Notes under the pieces: generated by a model
The model's database searches: none
The model's input: only the letters and a program-made list of their open reading frames with translations
What the model was told of the DNA's origin: nothing
Made by a program: the position numbers and the translations under genes
Part shown: piece after piece, positions 30,210 to 41,438 of the stretch
Numbering within the stretch: the first letter of the stretch is position 1
Layout of the letters: each line of letters starts with the position of its first letter
Source: Lagopus muta
Lineage: Eukaryota; Chordata; Aves; Galliformes; Phasianidae
DNA length: 64,000 nt
Reading direction: 5' to 3'
Assembly: GCF_023343835.1 (NCBI RefSeq)
Contig: NW_026040168.1
Location: forward strand, 186,001 to 250,000

Positions 30210-32611
30210 ATGGCCGTGGGCATCGTTATGTCGCCGGCCACCTGGCGTGGTGGTGCCGCACTCTTCGGAAAATTCTCTCGCCAGGAGTTCTCCGCCAACG
30301 TTATCCGCGAAGAGGAGCCGTTATGGACGAGGAGGTAGCCGCGGCTTTGCCGTGCGTTGTCCCATTCTTCCCTTGCTGTGCCTTCCTACCCTTCCCACAC
30401 CCTTGCGCTCTCGCAGGCCCTCTGGAACGAGCGCCCGTTGCGGTGCCGGCGAGTGCGGCGGGGCGAGCGGCGACGTTGCCGCGGGGCGGGCGGACGGGTC
30501 TTTCTGGCCGCTGATGCTCGCTACTGCCGCGCCTCCTCTAAAACCCGGCGATCCTTCGGTGCCACGGGGCTGCCGTGGCGCGTACTGGCTTGCTGGTGCC
30601 GCCTGGCTCGCCTAGCTTCCCAGCGCCCCCGTGTGGTGTGCGCGCGTGTGTAGAGGCGGGCGTATGACGCTGAAACGGCTTGGTGGCAGTCGCGGGCGCT
30701 TGCCGCGCGCGATATCTATCAGCCCTTTGGCGCTGCTAGTCGTGCTAGTTCCATTAGAATTAGTTGACCATTGGAATTAGTTGACCGTTTCCTACAGGTC
30801 GGTGGTATTCCCGTGTGCAAGGCGATAACCTTTGCGTCGATTTGGAAGTGTCTGACGTAGAGCCAGCCTCACTGCGCTAATCCAGAACGTTCTTTTGCCT
30901 GAGTACGCGGTGTTCTTGAGGACAGAGAGTTGGAAGTGTCTGACGTAGAGCCAGCCTCACCGCGCTAATCCAGAACGTTCTTTTGCCTGAGTACGCGGTG
31001 TTCTTGAGGACAGAGAGTCAACCCGGCCTCAGTCGGGATAACCCCAGGTTCTTAGTAAATGCCTTGGTCAAAAGTAGGATAGGAAGGCGATATTTGGCCA
31101 TAACTGAAGGATGGTGAGCCACCGTTTGCCGCCTGAGTGGTTAAGCGGGGTCTTAATAAGAGAGTGAAATAAGCGCAAATGGAGGTGTTTTTCTTTGGAT
31201 TTAAAATCGCTCCATGCTCGTAGCAGCAGGAGCCTGTGAAAATGTGTTTTGTGGATAGAAGGGAGAAGACTTTGCCAATCCAACGATCACTTAGGAAGAA
31301 TCGCCGTGTTGTCTTGCGTTTGGGGTACGAGTTCAGTGGGGCGTAGCGATCTGCTTAAGCTATTGCCTTTCTCCGGAGCCAACCCCGTTTTAACCGTGTA
31401 CTCTTCTTCCTCCAGTGCCTTGCGTTCCGTGATGTTTCAACGCAAGCTCCTATACTTTTTCCTAGCCGCTCGCGACAAGGCCGTTGTGAGGTTGTCCGAA
31501 GCAGAAGATTCTGGCGCACCTGTAAAGACCGTGGAAGCTTTCTGTACACCGAACGGTGCCTGTAAGTGGTGCGTAATTTAGTAGGCGCTGTCCCGTGGCC
31601 TGGTTTCCTCTTGATGTTGCAAAGAGGCACAGTAGGCTATTTGGGGTTTCCCAACACCGTAGTCTTTTGCCTCTAGCTTGTGACGGAGCTGAGCGTTTTG
31701 ACTAAGGGTAGCGAGAGAAAGCGATGCTCATTTCTGGGTGCGTGCTTGTAGTGCAAAATGCCGTGCTGTTCGGAAGTATGGCCCGATGCCTGTTTTCACA
31801 GTTTCCCGACAGTGGTACTTGCTCAAATGCGGAGAAGAGGGCTTGGGGTTTTGAGCAGGTCGGAGACGAGGAAGGGGAAAGCTGTCTGAGGGGTGCTGGA
31901 TGTTTCATTTTCAGCTATAGAAGTCAAGTTGGATGGCTTTTGCATGGGCTCGCAAAGCCTACATCCAGTTTTTCTTTTCTGCCAGAATGACTTAGGTTGC
32001 CCGAAGATATTATGGGAGGCTGGAACCCCGAGACAAATCTGGCTACTGGACCTGATTTGTAGTCCGTTACTGTCTAGCTGGGGGTGGGGAGGGGGTTAAA
32101 AAAAAGAAAACAAGGAAAAGAAACGATGGCAAGTTTCCATAGCTGCCCCTCCCGCCATTGTGCATAATCGGTCTTTGCAACTTTGCTTGAAATGTGTCAG
32201 TTGCAGAAAGGCAGTAATTTGAAGAGCAGCGCTTGAATGGCAAAGAAATAGTTCACCGCGTTCTGTGGATGGTTCTTTGCTCGCCTTCCTTCGCTTCCTG
32301 CCCTCTCCGCTCTTCTTTGTGTTGTAGCACGCTACGTTACGTAAAGTTATTTCCCCCTCCAGCTTCACAGGCGTTTGATGATTGTTGGCGAGAAGTGTGC
32401 TGCTAACCTGGGCCTGACCGATGGATTCCGGATGGCTGTGAGATACCCCCCTTCAGGCCCTTCCGTCTACCGCACGCGTCTCTGTATTCTGGGTGGCCGT
32501 CAGTTGGGCCAGCCTCCCGGGGAAGACGTTTGCACCGCAGGAGTTGCTGCACGCGTACGGATCGCCACCGAATGGATTTCACGTGTCGCCCGTCAGTCTA
32601 GCCTCCGTTGA
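30210..32611 (+). CDS. HINTW: HINTW copy 1 (open, C-terminally extended)
   Basis: The coding exons are 30,210-30,334, 31,416-31,521 and 32,363-32,611, with GT/AG borders and joining phases 2 and 0. The predicted protein has 159 residues against 130 in sister copies and 126 in HINT1. Exon 1 holds the HINT N-terminal strand (GAALFGK, SANVIRE). Exon 2 is first read in a frame shifted from HINT1, giving a Leu/Arg-rich block (RKLLYFFLAAR), then returns to the HINT frame at VVRLSEAEDS. Exon 3 has LMIVGEKCAANLGL, but the HIT motif HVHLH reads RTRLC, so hydrolase activity should be lost. The usual stop after PPG is replaced by GGG GAA and reading continues 29 more codons. Intron 1 has an 88-bp tandem duplication. 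HINTW has been proposed to interfere with HINT1 dimers; a sex-determining role is disputed. Confidence 0.85.
30842..31017 (+). repeat. 88-bp tandem duplication in intron 1 of HINTW copy 1
   Basis: Two adjacent 88-bp copies (30,842-30,929 and 30,930-31,017) begin TTGGAAGTGTCTGACG and end in GGACAGAGAG. They differ at one or two bases. All other units have this segment once. Confidence 0.95.
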
Positions 32612-32674
32612 CATAGAATTGATTTTGGTGTGTGCCTGTATAGGGTAACCGATAGTTTTGAGCAGCATTTGCAC

Positions 32675-32680
32675 AATAAA
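32675..32680 (+). promoter_or_regulatory. Poly(A) signal of HINTW copy 1
   Basis: AATAAA in the conserved context CACAATAAAGATGGA. The same hexamer is present in copies 2-7 at 36,820, 40,191, 43,803, 48,390, 52,017 and 55,650. Confidence 0.75.
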
Positions 32681-33127
32681 GATGGAGCTTGGGGATATCA
32701 TCTCTGTCTCGCGTGTCTTACTGATGGAAATGGTCCTGCAAGTTAAAACGGTGGGTCTCCGTCTCCCAAAGATAATATAGGATGTGCCGTGTGTTTGAGG
32801 CCTTGCCGTCTTCCCCCAGCTTCCAAATGAAAGGGTGTGGGTTTTATCGCGTAACAGCAGCATCGACAAGCGGCAGGCGTAGAATTATAGAGGAATAAGG
32901 TTGGAAGAAAGCTTCCAGATATCATCTGTCATATGGCCCTGTCCCGAGGCCGAGCAAACTGTACCTGCATGATTTCTGTCCGGTGCTCGTCAGCCTGTTC
33001 TTAACCCATCTCGAAGCTTTGCCACTGCTTCCGCTTTCTTTCCAGTCACACATTTTGCGCTGTGGATAATTAATTTCTCCCACAGAAACTTTCCAAATTG
33101 GAAAAGACTTTGTGATTCTTTAGACCG

Positions 33128-33628
33128 TGTCAACAGTTTACAGGCTGGTTCGTCCCAGATCCATGAGTAGCAGGGCAGAGGGATCAGTGTATCCGCGCCT
33201 CCGGAAAAGAGAAACAGGGGACCCCAAAATAATTTAAAACACCTGCAATGATCTGAGGTGAAAAAAACTAATTTACTAAATACAGTGTCAGCAAAATCTA
33301 ATCAGAGAGAAAGAGTGTGTCTAAAAGGTGGATAGGCCTCACCACAATGCTGCGGTAAGAAGCGCAGTCCATTTGAGCCAATGAAGAAAGGCATATCAAG
33401 AAGAGCAGATGGAGAAGCACAGGCGAAGAAGAGCAGGTGAAGAAGAGAGCATCAGGTGACCTTGCCAGGACATATATATCCTTGCTGAATGCAAAGCCCC
33501 CTGGGGAAATGTAGTTCTTCTCCTCCGGAAAAGCATCCGGAACTTGAGGATCAGCCATCAAACCACCAGTGCATTACATGATGTTATGGTGTGGAATGCT
33601 GATAACCAAAAATCATAAAACCATGACA
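33128..33628 (-). mobile_element. Solo LTR (ERV-L-like) downstream of HINTW copy 1
   Basis: TGTCA and TGACA ends, with the TACATGATGTTATGGTGTGG segment shared with the LTRs at 12,140 and 22,057. It splits spacer sequence that is continuous in other units. The flanks are GACCG and GACAG, an imperfect 5-bp duplication. It is older and more diverged than the other two family members here. Confidence 0.8.
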
Positions 33629-33789
33629 GACAGCAATGTTGCGCTTCTGCTGTCTTTGATATTCGGCTGCCCTTCTGCATATTTCTTTTTTAATATGAAC
33701 GGAACATTAAGAAAAAAAACAAAAAAAACCAAGGTAGTATTGTTCTGTAAATTAAAGGAGGGTTAGCTACAGGCACCATAAGGGTCGCA

Positions 33790-34016
33790 TGGAATAAAGC
33801 AGGGAGATTCTCCTTGGCCCTCCTCTTGCTATTAATATGTTCATAAAAACTATGTTTTAATCGTCTCGAGCAATGGTGGCCACATTAAGGTCTCGCTGGG
33901 CTTTTGCCCGTCTAATTTTCTCCCTGCGTATTCTAGCAACATCCTTGCACTCTTCCCGAGTTGCCTGTCCCTTCCTGCGAAGATGGCACACTCCTGGCCT
34001 GCCCGGCGAATACGCG
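33790..34016 (-). mobile_element. CR1 piece in the 5' flank of HINTW copy 2
   Basis: Minus-strand translation gives KGQATREECKDVARIRREKIRRAKAQ, in pieces, typical of CR1 ORF2 ahead of the RT. It is truncated at both ends. It is an ancestral part of the repeat unit, since the same piece with the same borders recurs upstream of all later copies. Confidence 0.75.
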
Positions 34017-34450
34017 GTCGTTCGACGGGAGGGATCGGAACCAAAAAGCCCCCAGCGCGTTTGAGGAGGAGCAGATAAGGGCAATCCCTAATACCCGGGG
34101 CCTGTTCTGCAGGCCTCGTTTCCCCGCCGCAGGGGCGCCGCACTTAGAGGGCACAGCTTCCCTTCGCGGAGGCGCCCTCCCGCTCCCCCACGTCGCATCC
34201 CCGCGCGCCCGGAGGCGCGCGCAAAGTCCCTGAGCCCCGATAAGCACCGGGCCGACGGGAGCGGAGCCGCCAACAGGGCGGGGACAAGCGTAAAGGGCAC
34301 GCGAGACAGCCAACCGAGGCGCTCGAACGGCCGGCGGCGCTCTGTCGACCCAATGAGCGCCGCCGAGAGGCGGGGATGGGCGGGACGGGGCGCGCCGAGC
34401 TGAGTCTAGCCGGTTCACGGCTGAGGGAGTATTGTAGCGATCGCGCCGTC

Positions 34451-36669
34451 ATGGCCGTGGGCATCGTTATGTCGCCGGCCACCTGGCGTGGTGGTGCCGC
34501 ACTCTTCGGAAAATTCTCTCGCCAGGAGTTCTCCGCCAACGTTATCCGCGAAGAGGAGCCGTTATGGACGAGGAGGTAGCCGCGGCTTTGCCGTGCGTTG
34601 TCCCATTCTTCCCTTGCTGTGCCTTCCTACCCTTCCCACACCCTTGCGCTCTCGCAGGCCCTCTGGAACGAGCGCCCGTTGCGGTGCCGGCGAGTGCGGC
34701 GGGGCGAGCGGCGACGTTGCCGCGGGGCGGGCGGACGGGTCTTTCTGGCCGCTGATGCTCGCTACTGCCGCGCCTCCTCTAAAACCCGGCGCTCCTTCGG
34801 TGCCACGGGGCTGCCGTGGCGCGTACTGGCTTGCTGGTGCCGCCTGGCTCGCCTAGCTTCCCAGCGCCCCCGTGTGGTGTGCGCGCGTGTGTAGAGGCGG
34901 GCGTATGACGCTGAAACGGCTTGGTGGCAGTCGCGGGCGCTTGCCGCGCGCGTTATCTATCAGCCCTTTGGCGCTGCTAGTCGTGCTAGTTCCATTAGAA
35001 TTAGTTGACCATTGGAATTAGTTGACCGTTTCCTACAGGTCGGTGGTATTCCCGTGTGCAAGGCGATAACCTTTGCGTCGATTTGGAAGTGTCTGACTTA
35101 GAGCCAGCCTCACCGCGCTAATCCGGAACGTTCTTTTGCCTGAGTACGCGGTGTTCTTGAGGACAGAGAGTCAACCCGGCCTCAGTCGGGATAACCCCAG
35201 GTTCTTAGTAAATGCCTTGGTCAAAAGTAGGATAGGAAGGCGATATTTGGCCATAACTGAAGGATGGTGAGCCACCGTTTGCCACCTGAGTGGTTAAGCG
35301 GGGTCTTAATAAGAGAGTGAAATAAGCGCAAATGGAGGTGTTTTTCTTTGGATTTAAAATCGCTCCATGCTCGTAGCAGCAGGAGCCTGTGAAAATGTGT
35401 TTTGTGGATAGAAGGGAGAGGACTTTGCCAATTCAAAGATCACTTAGGAAGAATCGCCGTGTTGTCTTGCGTTTGGGGTACGAGTTCAGTGGGGCGTAGC
35501 GATCTGCTTAAGCTATTGCCTTTCTCCGGAGTCAACCCCGTTTTAACCGTGTACTCTTCTTCCTCCAGTGCCTTGCGTTCCGTGATGTTTCAACGCAAGC
35601 TCCTATGCTTTTTCCTAGCCGCTCGCGACAAGGCCGTTGTGAGGTTGTCCGAAGCAGAAGATTCTGGCACATCTGTGAGTACCGTGGAAGCTTTCTGTAC
35701 ACCGAACGGTGCCTGTAAGTGGTACGTAATTTAGTAGGCGCTGTCTCGTGGCCTGGTTTCCTCTTGATGTTGCAAAGAGGCACAGTAGGCTATTTGGGGT
35801 TTCCCAACACCGTAGTCTTTTGCCTCTAGCTTGTGACGGAGCTGAGCGTTTTGACTAAGGGTTGCGAGAGAAAGCGATGCTCATTTCTGGGTGCGTGCTT
35901 GTAGTGCAAAATGCAGTGCTGTTTGGAAGTATGGCCCGATGCCTGTTTTCAGGGTTTCCCGACAGTGGTACTTGCTCAAATGCGGAGAAGAGGGCTTGGG
36001 GTTTTGAGCAGGTCGGAGGCGAGGAAGGGGAAAGCTGTCTGAGGGGTGCTGGATGTTTCATTTTCAGCTATAGAAGTAAAGTTGGATGGCTTTTGTGTGG
36101 GCTCGCAAAGCCTACATCGAGTTTTTCTTTTCTGCCAGAATGACTTACGTTGCCCGAAGATATAATGGGAGGCTGGAACCCCGAGACAAATCTGGCTACT
36201 GTGCCTGATTTGTAGTCCGTTACTGTCTAGCTGGGGGTGGGGAGGTAGTTAAAGAAAGAAGAGAAGAAAGATGGCAAGTTCCCATAGCTGCCCCTTCCCC
36301 CATTGTGCATAATTGGTCTTTGCAACTTTGCTTGAAATGTGTCAGTTGCAGAAAGGCGGTAATTTGAAGAGCAGCGCTTGAATGGCGAAGAACTAGTTCA
36401 CCGCGTTCTGTGGATGGTTCTTTGCTCGCCTTCCTTCGCTTCCTGCCCTCTCCGCTCTTCTTTGTGTTGTAGCACGCTACGTTACGTAAAGTTATTTCCC
36501 CCTCCAGCTTCACAGGCGTTTGATGATTGTTGGCGAGAAGTGTGCTGCTAACCTGGGCCTGACCGATGGATTCCGGATGGCTGTGAGATACCCCCCTTCA
36601 GGCCCTTCCGTCTACCGCACGCGTCTCTGTATTCTGGGTGGCCGTCAGTTGGGCCTGCCTCCCGGCTAA
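34451..36669 (+). CDS. HINTW: HINTW copy 2 (intact, 130 codons)
   Basis: Exons are 34,451-34,575, 35,569-35,674 and 36,508-36,669; the stop is the normal TAA after LPPG. Exon 1 encodes MAVGIVMSPATWRGGAALFG, identical to copy 1, and the whole unit is closest to copy 1, so these two are a recent duplication. The exon 2 donor is GTGAGT rather than GTAAGT or GTAAAG. The shifted-frame block reads QRKLLCFFLAARDK. The HIT site reads YRTRLC. It has the long form of intron 2 (833 nt), and its poly(A) signal is at 36,820. Confidence 0.87.
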
Positions 36670-37424
36670 GATGTTTGCACCGCAGGAGTTGCTGCACTCG
36701 TACGGATCGCCACCGAACGGGCAACATGTGAAATCCGTCAGTCTAGCCACCGTTGACATAGAATTGATTTTGGTGGGTGCCTGTGGAGTGTAATGAAAAG
36801 ATCTGAGCAGCATTTGCCCAATAAAGATGGAACTTGGGGATATCATCTCTGTCTCGCGTGTCTTACTGATGGAAATGGTCCTGCAAGTTAAAACGGTGGG
36901 TCTCCGTCTCCCAAAGATAATATAGGATGTGCTGTGTGTTTGAGGCCTTGTCATCTTCCCCCAGCTTCCAAATGAACGGGCGTGGGTTTTATAGCGTAAC
37001 AGCAGCATCGACAAGCGGCAGGCGTAGAATTATAGAGTAATAAGGTTGGAAGCAAGCTTCCAGATATCATCTGTCGTATGGCCCTGTCCCGAGGCCGAGT
37101 AAATTGTGCCTGACTCATTTCCGTCCTGTGCTCTTCAGCCTGTTCTTCATCTATTTCAAAGTTTTGCCACTACTTCTGCTTTCTTTTCAGTCACGGATTT
37201 TGTGATGTGGAGAATTCATTTCTTTTGTAGAAACTTTCCCAAATTGAGAAGATTTTTTGATCGTTAATACAGCAGTTGTTGCGCTTCTGCTGTCTTTGAT
37301 ATTAGGTTTCCTTTCTCTGTTTTTCTTTTTCAATATGAACAAAACATTCAAAGAAGAAAACAACAGCATAGTATTTTTCTGTAACTAGAAGGAGGAATAG
37401 CTACAGATAACGGAAGGCTCACAT

Positions 37425-37655
37425 CGAAGAAGAGAATAGAAATCATCCTTGGCTTTCCTCTTGCTATTGATATGTTCGTAAAAACAATGTTTTAATCGTC
37501 CCTAACAATGGTGGCCACATGAAGGTCTCGCTGGGCTTTTGCCCGTCTAATTTTCTCCCTGCGTATTCTAGCAACATCCTTGCACTTCCGGAGTTGCCTG
37601 TCCCTTCTTGCGAAGATGGCACACTCCTGGCCTGCCCGGCCAATACGCGGTCATT
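37425..37655 (-). mobile_element. CR1 piece in the 5' flank of HINTW copy 3
   Basis: This is the same ORF2 segment as upstream of copy 2. It is separated from copy 2's poly(A) signal by AT-rich spacer with no recognisable gene. Confidence 0.75.
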
Positions 37656-38095
37656 CGACGGGAGGGATCGGCACCAAAAAGCCCACAGCGCGTTTGAGGA
37701 GGAGCCGATAAGGGCAATCCCTAATACCCGGGGCCTGTTCTGCAGGCCTCGTTTCCACGCCGCAGGGGCGCCGAACTTAGAGGGCACAGCTTCCCTTCGC
37801 GGAGGCGCCCTCCCGCTCCCCCACGTCGCATCCCCGCGCGCCCGGAGGCGCGCGCAAAATCCCTGAGCCCCGATAAGCACCGGGCCGACGGGAGCGGAGC
37901 CGCCAACAGGGCGGGGACAAGCGTAAAGGGCACGCGAGACAGCCAACCGAGGCGCTCGAACGGCCGGCGGCGCTCCGTCGGCCCAATGAGCGCCGCCGAG
38001 GGCCGGGCCGGGCCTTGCCTTGGCTTGCCTTGTCAAGCCGAGCCGAGAGGGGGAGGTTCGCGGCTGAGGGAGTGTTGTAGCGAGCACGCGCCATC

Positions 38096-40040
38096 ATGGA
38101 CTGCGGTATCGTCAGGTCACGGGCCGCTTGGCGCGGTGGCGCCGCTCTCTTCGGAAAATTCTCCCGCCAGGAGTTCTCCGCCATCGTTATCCGCGAGGAT
38201 GAGCCGTTGTGGACGAGGAGGTAGCCGCGGCTTTGCCGTGCGTTGTGCGATTCTTCCCTTCCTGTGCCTTCCAACCCCTCCCCCACCATAGCGCTCTCGC
38301 AGGCCCTCTGGAACGAGCGCCCGTTGCGGTGCCGGCGAGTGCGGCGGGGCGAGCGGCGACGTTGCCGCGGGGCGGGCGGACGGGTCTTTCTGGCCGCTGA
38401 TGCTCGCTACTGCCGCGCCTCCTCTAAAACCCGGCGCTCCTTCGGTGCCACGGGGCTGCCGTGGCGCGTACTGGCTTGCTGGTGCCGCCTGGCTCGCCTA
38501 GCTTCCCAGCGCCCCCGTGTGGTGTGCGCGCGTGTGTAGAGGCGGGCGTGTGACGCTGAAGCGCTTGGTGGCAGTCGCGGGCGCTTGCCGCGCGCGATAT
38601 CTATCAGCCCTTTGGCGCTGCTAGTCGTGCTAGTTCCATTAGAATTAGTTGACCATTGGAATTAGTTGACCGTTTCCTACAGGTCGGTGGTATTCCCGTG
38701 TGCAAGGCGATAACCTTTGCGTCGATTTGGCAGTGTCTGACTTAGAGCCAGCCTCACCGCGCTAATCCAGAACGTTCTTTTGCCTGAGTACGCGGTGTTC
38801 TTGAGGACAGAGAGTCAACCCGGCCTCAGTCGGGATAACCCCAGGTTCTTAGTAAATGCCTTGGTCAAAAGTAGGATAGGAAGGCGATATTTGGCCATAA
38901 CTGAAGGATGGTGAGCCACCGTTTGCCGCCTGAGTGGTTAAGTGGGGTCTTAATAAGAGAGTGAAATAAGCGCAAATGGAGGTGGTTTGGTTTGGGTTTA
39001 AAATCGCTCCGTGCTCGTAGCAGCAGGAGCCTGTGAAAACGTGTTTTGTGGATAGAAGGGAGAGGACTTTGCCAATTCAAAGATCACTTAGGAAGAATCG
39101 CCGTGTTGTCTTGCGTTTGGGGTCCGAGTTCAGTGGGGCGTTGCAATCTGCTTAAGCTATTGCCTTTCTCCGGAGCCAACCCCGTTTTAACCGTGTACTC
39201 TTCCTCCAGTGCCTTGCGTTCCATGATTTTTCCCCGCAAGGTCCTTCGCTTTTTCCTAGCCGCTTGCGAGAAGGCCGGTGTCAGGTTATCCGAAGCAGAA
39301 GATTCTGGTGCACGTGTAAGTACCGTGGAAGCTTTCTGTACACTGAACGGTGCCTGTAAGTGGTATGTAATTTAGTAGGCGCTGTCCCATGGCCTCGTTT
39401 CCTTTTGATGTTGCAAAGAGGCACAGTAGGCTATTTGGGATTTCCCGACACCGTAGTCTTTTGCCTCTAGCTTGTGACGGAGCTGAGCGTTTTGACTAAG
39501 GGTAGCGAGAGAAAGCGATGCTCATTTCTGGGTGCGTGCTTGTAGTGCAAAATGCAGTGCTGTTCGGAAGTATGGCCCGATGCCTGTTTTCACGGTTTCC
39601 CGACAGTGGTACTTGCTCAAATGCGGAGAAGAGGGCTTGGGGTTTTGAGCAGGTTGGAGACGAGGAAGGGGAAAGCTGTCTGAGGGGTGATGGATGTTTC
39701 ATTTTCAGCTATAGAAGTCAAGTTGGATGGCTTTTGCGTGGGCTCGCAAAGCCTACGTCGAGTTTTTCTTTTCTGCCAGAATGACTTAGGTTGCCTGAAG
39801 ATATTATGAGGCTTTCTGCCTTGTCCGCTCTTTTGTGTTGCAGCCTGCTTCGGTACATAATGTTATTTCCTCCTCCAGCTTCACAGGCGCTTGATGATTG
39901 TTGGCCAGAAGTGTGCTGCTAACCTGGGCCTGACCGATGGATTCCGGATGGCTGTGAGATACCCCCCCTCAGGCCCTTCCGACTACTGCACGCATCTCTG
40001 TATTCTGGGTGGCTGTCAGTTGGGCCAGCCTCCCGGCTAA
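38096..40040 (+). CDS. HINTW: HINTW copy 3 (intact, short intron 2)
   Basis: Exons are 38,096-38,220, 39,210-39,315 and 39,879-40,040. The protein begins MDCGIVRSRAAWRGG and ends GCQLGQPPG. Intron 2 is 563 nt because the segment holding the A-rich tract is missing. Exon 3 is of the second sequence class: VGQK instead of VGEK, and YCTHLCILGGC at the former HIT site, with only one histidine, at a changed position. The exon 2 donor is a good GTAAGT. The frame is open throughout 130 codons. Confidence 0.87.
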
Positions 40041-40794
40041 GATGTTTGCACCGCAGGAGTTGCTGCACTCGTACGGATCGCCACCGAACGGTCAACATGT
40101 GAAATCCGTCAGTCTAGCCACCGTTGACATAGAATTGATTTTGGTGGGTGCCTGTGGAGTGTAATGAAAAGATCTGAGCAGCATTTGCACAATAAAGATG
40201 GAGCTTGGGGATATCATCTCTGTCTCGCTTGTCTTACTGATGGAAATGGTCCTGCAAGTTAAAACGGTGGGTCTCCATCTCCCAAAGATAATATACGATG
40301 TGCCGTGTGTTTGAGGCCTTGCCGTCTTCCCCCAGCTTCCAAATGAAAGGGCGTGGGTTTTATCGCGTAACAGCAGCATCGACAAGCGGCAGGCGTAGAA
40401 TTATAGAGGAATAAGGTTGGAAGAAAGCTTCCAGATATCATCTGTCGTATGGCCCTGTCCCGAGGCCGAGCAAACGCTACCTGCATGATTTCTGTCCGGT
40501 GCTCATCAGCCTGTTCTTAACCCATCTCGAAGCTTTGCCGCTGCTTCCGCTTTCTTTTCAGTCGTGGATTTTGTGATGTGGAGAATTCATTTCTCTCGAA
40601 GATAATTTACCAAATGGAAACGATTTTTTGATCTTTAAGACGGCAGTTGTTGCGCTTGTACTGTCTTTCATATTCGCCTTCCCTTCTCCATTTTTCATTT
40701 TTCAGTATGAACAAAACGTTTAAAAAAGAAAACAACTGCATACTATTTGTCCGTAACTAGAATGAGGGGTAGTTGCAAATATCAGAAGGCTCGC

Positions 40795-41000
40795 GTCGAA
40801 TAAAAGAAGGGAGATCATCCTTGGCTGTCCTCTTGCTATTAATATTTTTTGTAAGAACAATGGTTTTATCATCTCGAACAACGGTGGCCACATTAAGGTC
40901 TCGCTGGGCTTTTTCCCGTTTAATTTTCACCCTGCGTATCCTAGCAACATCCTTGTACTCTTCCCGAGTTGCCTGTCCCTTGTTGCAAAGATGGACACGG
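40795..41000 (-). mobile_element. CR1 piece in the 5' flank of HINTW copy 4
   Basis: This is the shared ORF2 segment (KIKREKAQRDLNVATVVRDD), shorter than in other units on its promoter-proximal side, where about 20 bases are missing. Confidence 0.75.
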
Positions 41001-41438
41001 TCATTTGACGGGAGGGATCGGCACCAAAAAGCCCCCAGCGCGTTTGAGGAGGAGCCGATAAGAGCAATCCCTAATACCCGGGGCCTGTTCTGCAGGCCTC
41101 GTTTGGCCGCCGCAGGGGCGCCGAACTTAGAGGGCATAGCATCCCTTCGCGGAGGGGCTGTTCCGCAAGGTCGCATCCCTACTCGTCACGATGCGCGCGA
41201 AGTCCCTGAGCCCCGATAAGCACGGGACTGACGGGAGCGGAGCCTCCAACAGGGCGGGGACAAGCGTAAAGGGCACTCGAGACAGCCAACCGAGGCGCTC
41301 GAACAGCCGGCGGCGCTCCGTCGACCCAATGAGCGCTGCCGAGGGCCGGCCCGGGCCTTGCCTTGGCTTGCCTTGTAAAGCCGAGCCGAGAGGGGGAGGT
41401 TCGCGGCTGAGGGAGTGTTGTAGCGAGCGAGCGCCATC

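Noticed and set aside
31068-31283. 71-codon minus frame MNWQSPLPSIHK-like in every unit
   Set aside because: Antisense to intron 1; conserved only through duplication.
31249-31581. Frame starting MWIEGRGL through intron 1 end and exon 2 in all copies
   Set aside because: Only its exon 2 part is real coding. The upstream part is intron that happens to be open ahead of the splice acceptor.
32096-32368. Minus-strand frame MKLEGEITLRNVACYNTKK in long-type units
   Set aside because: Antisense to intron 2 and the start of exon 3, with low-complexity ends and no family match.
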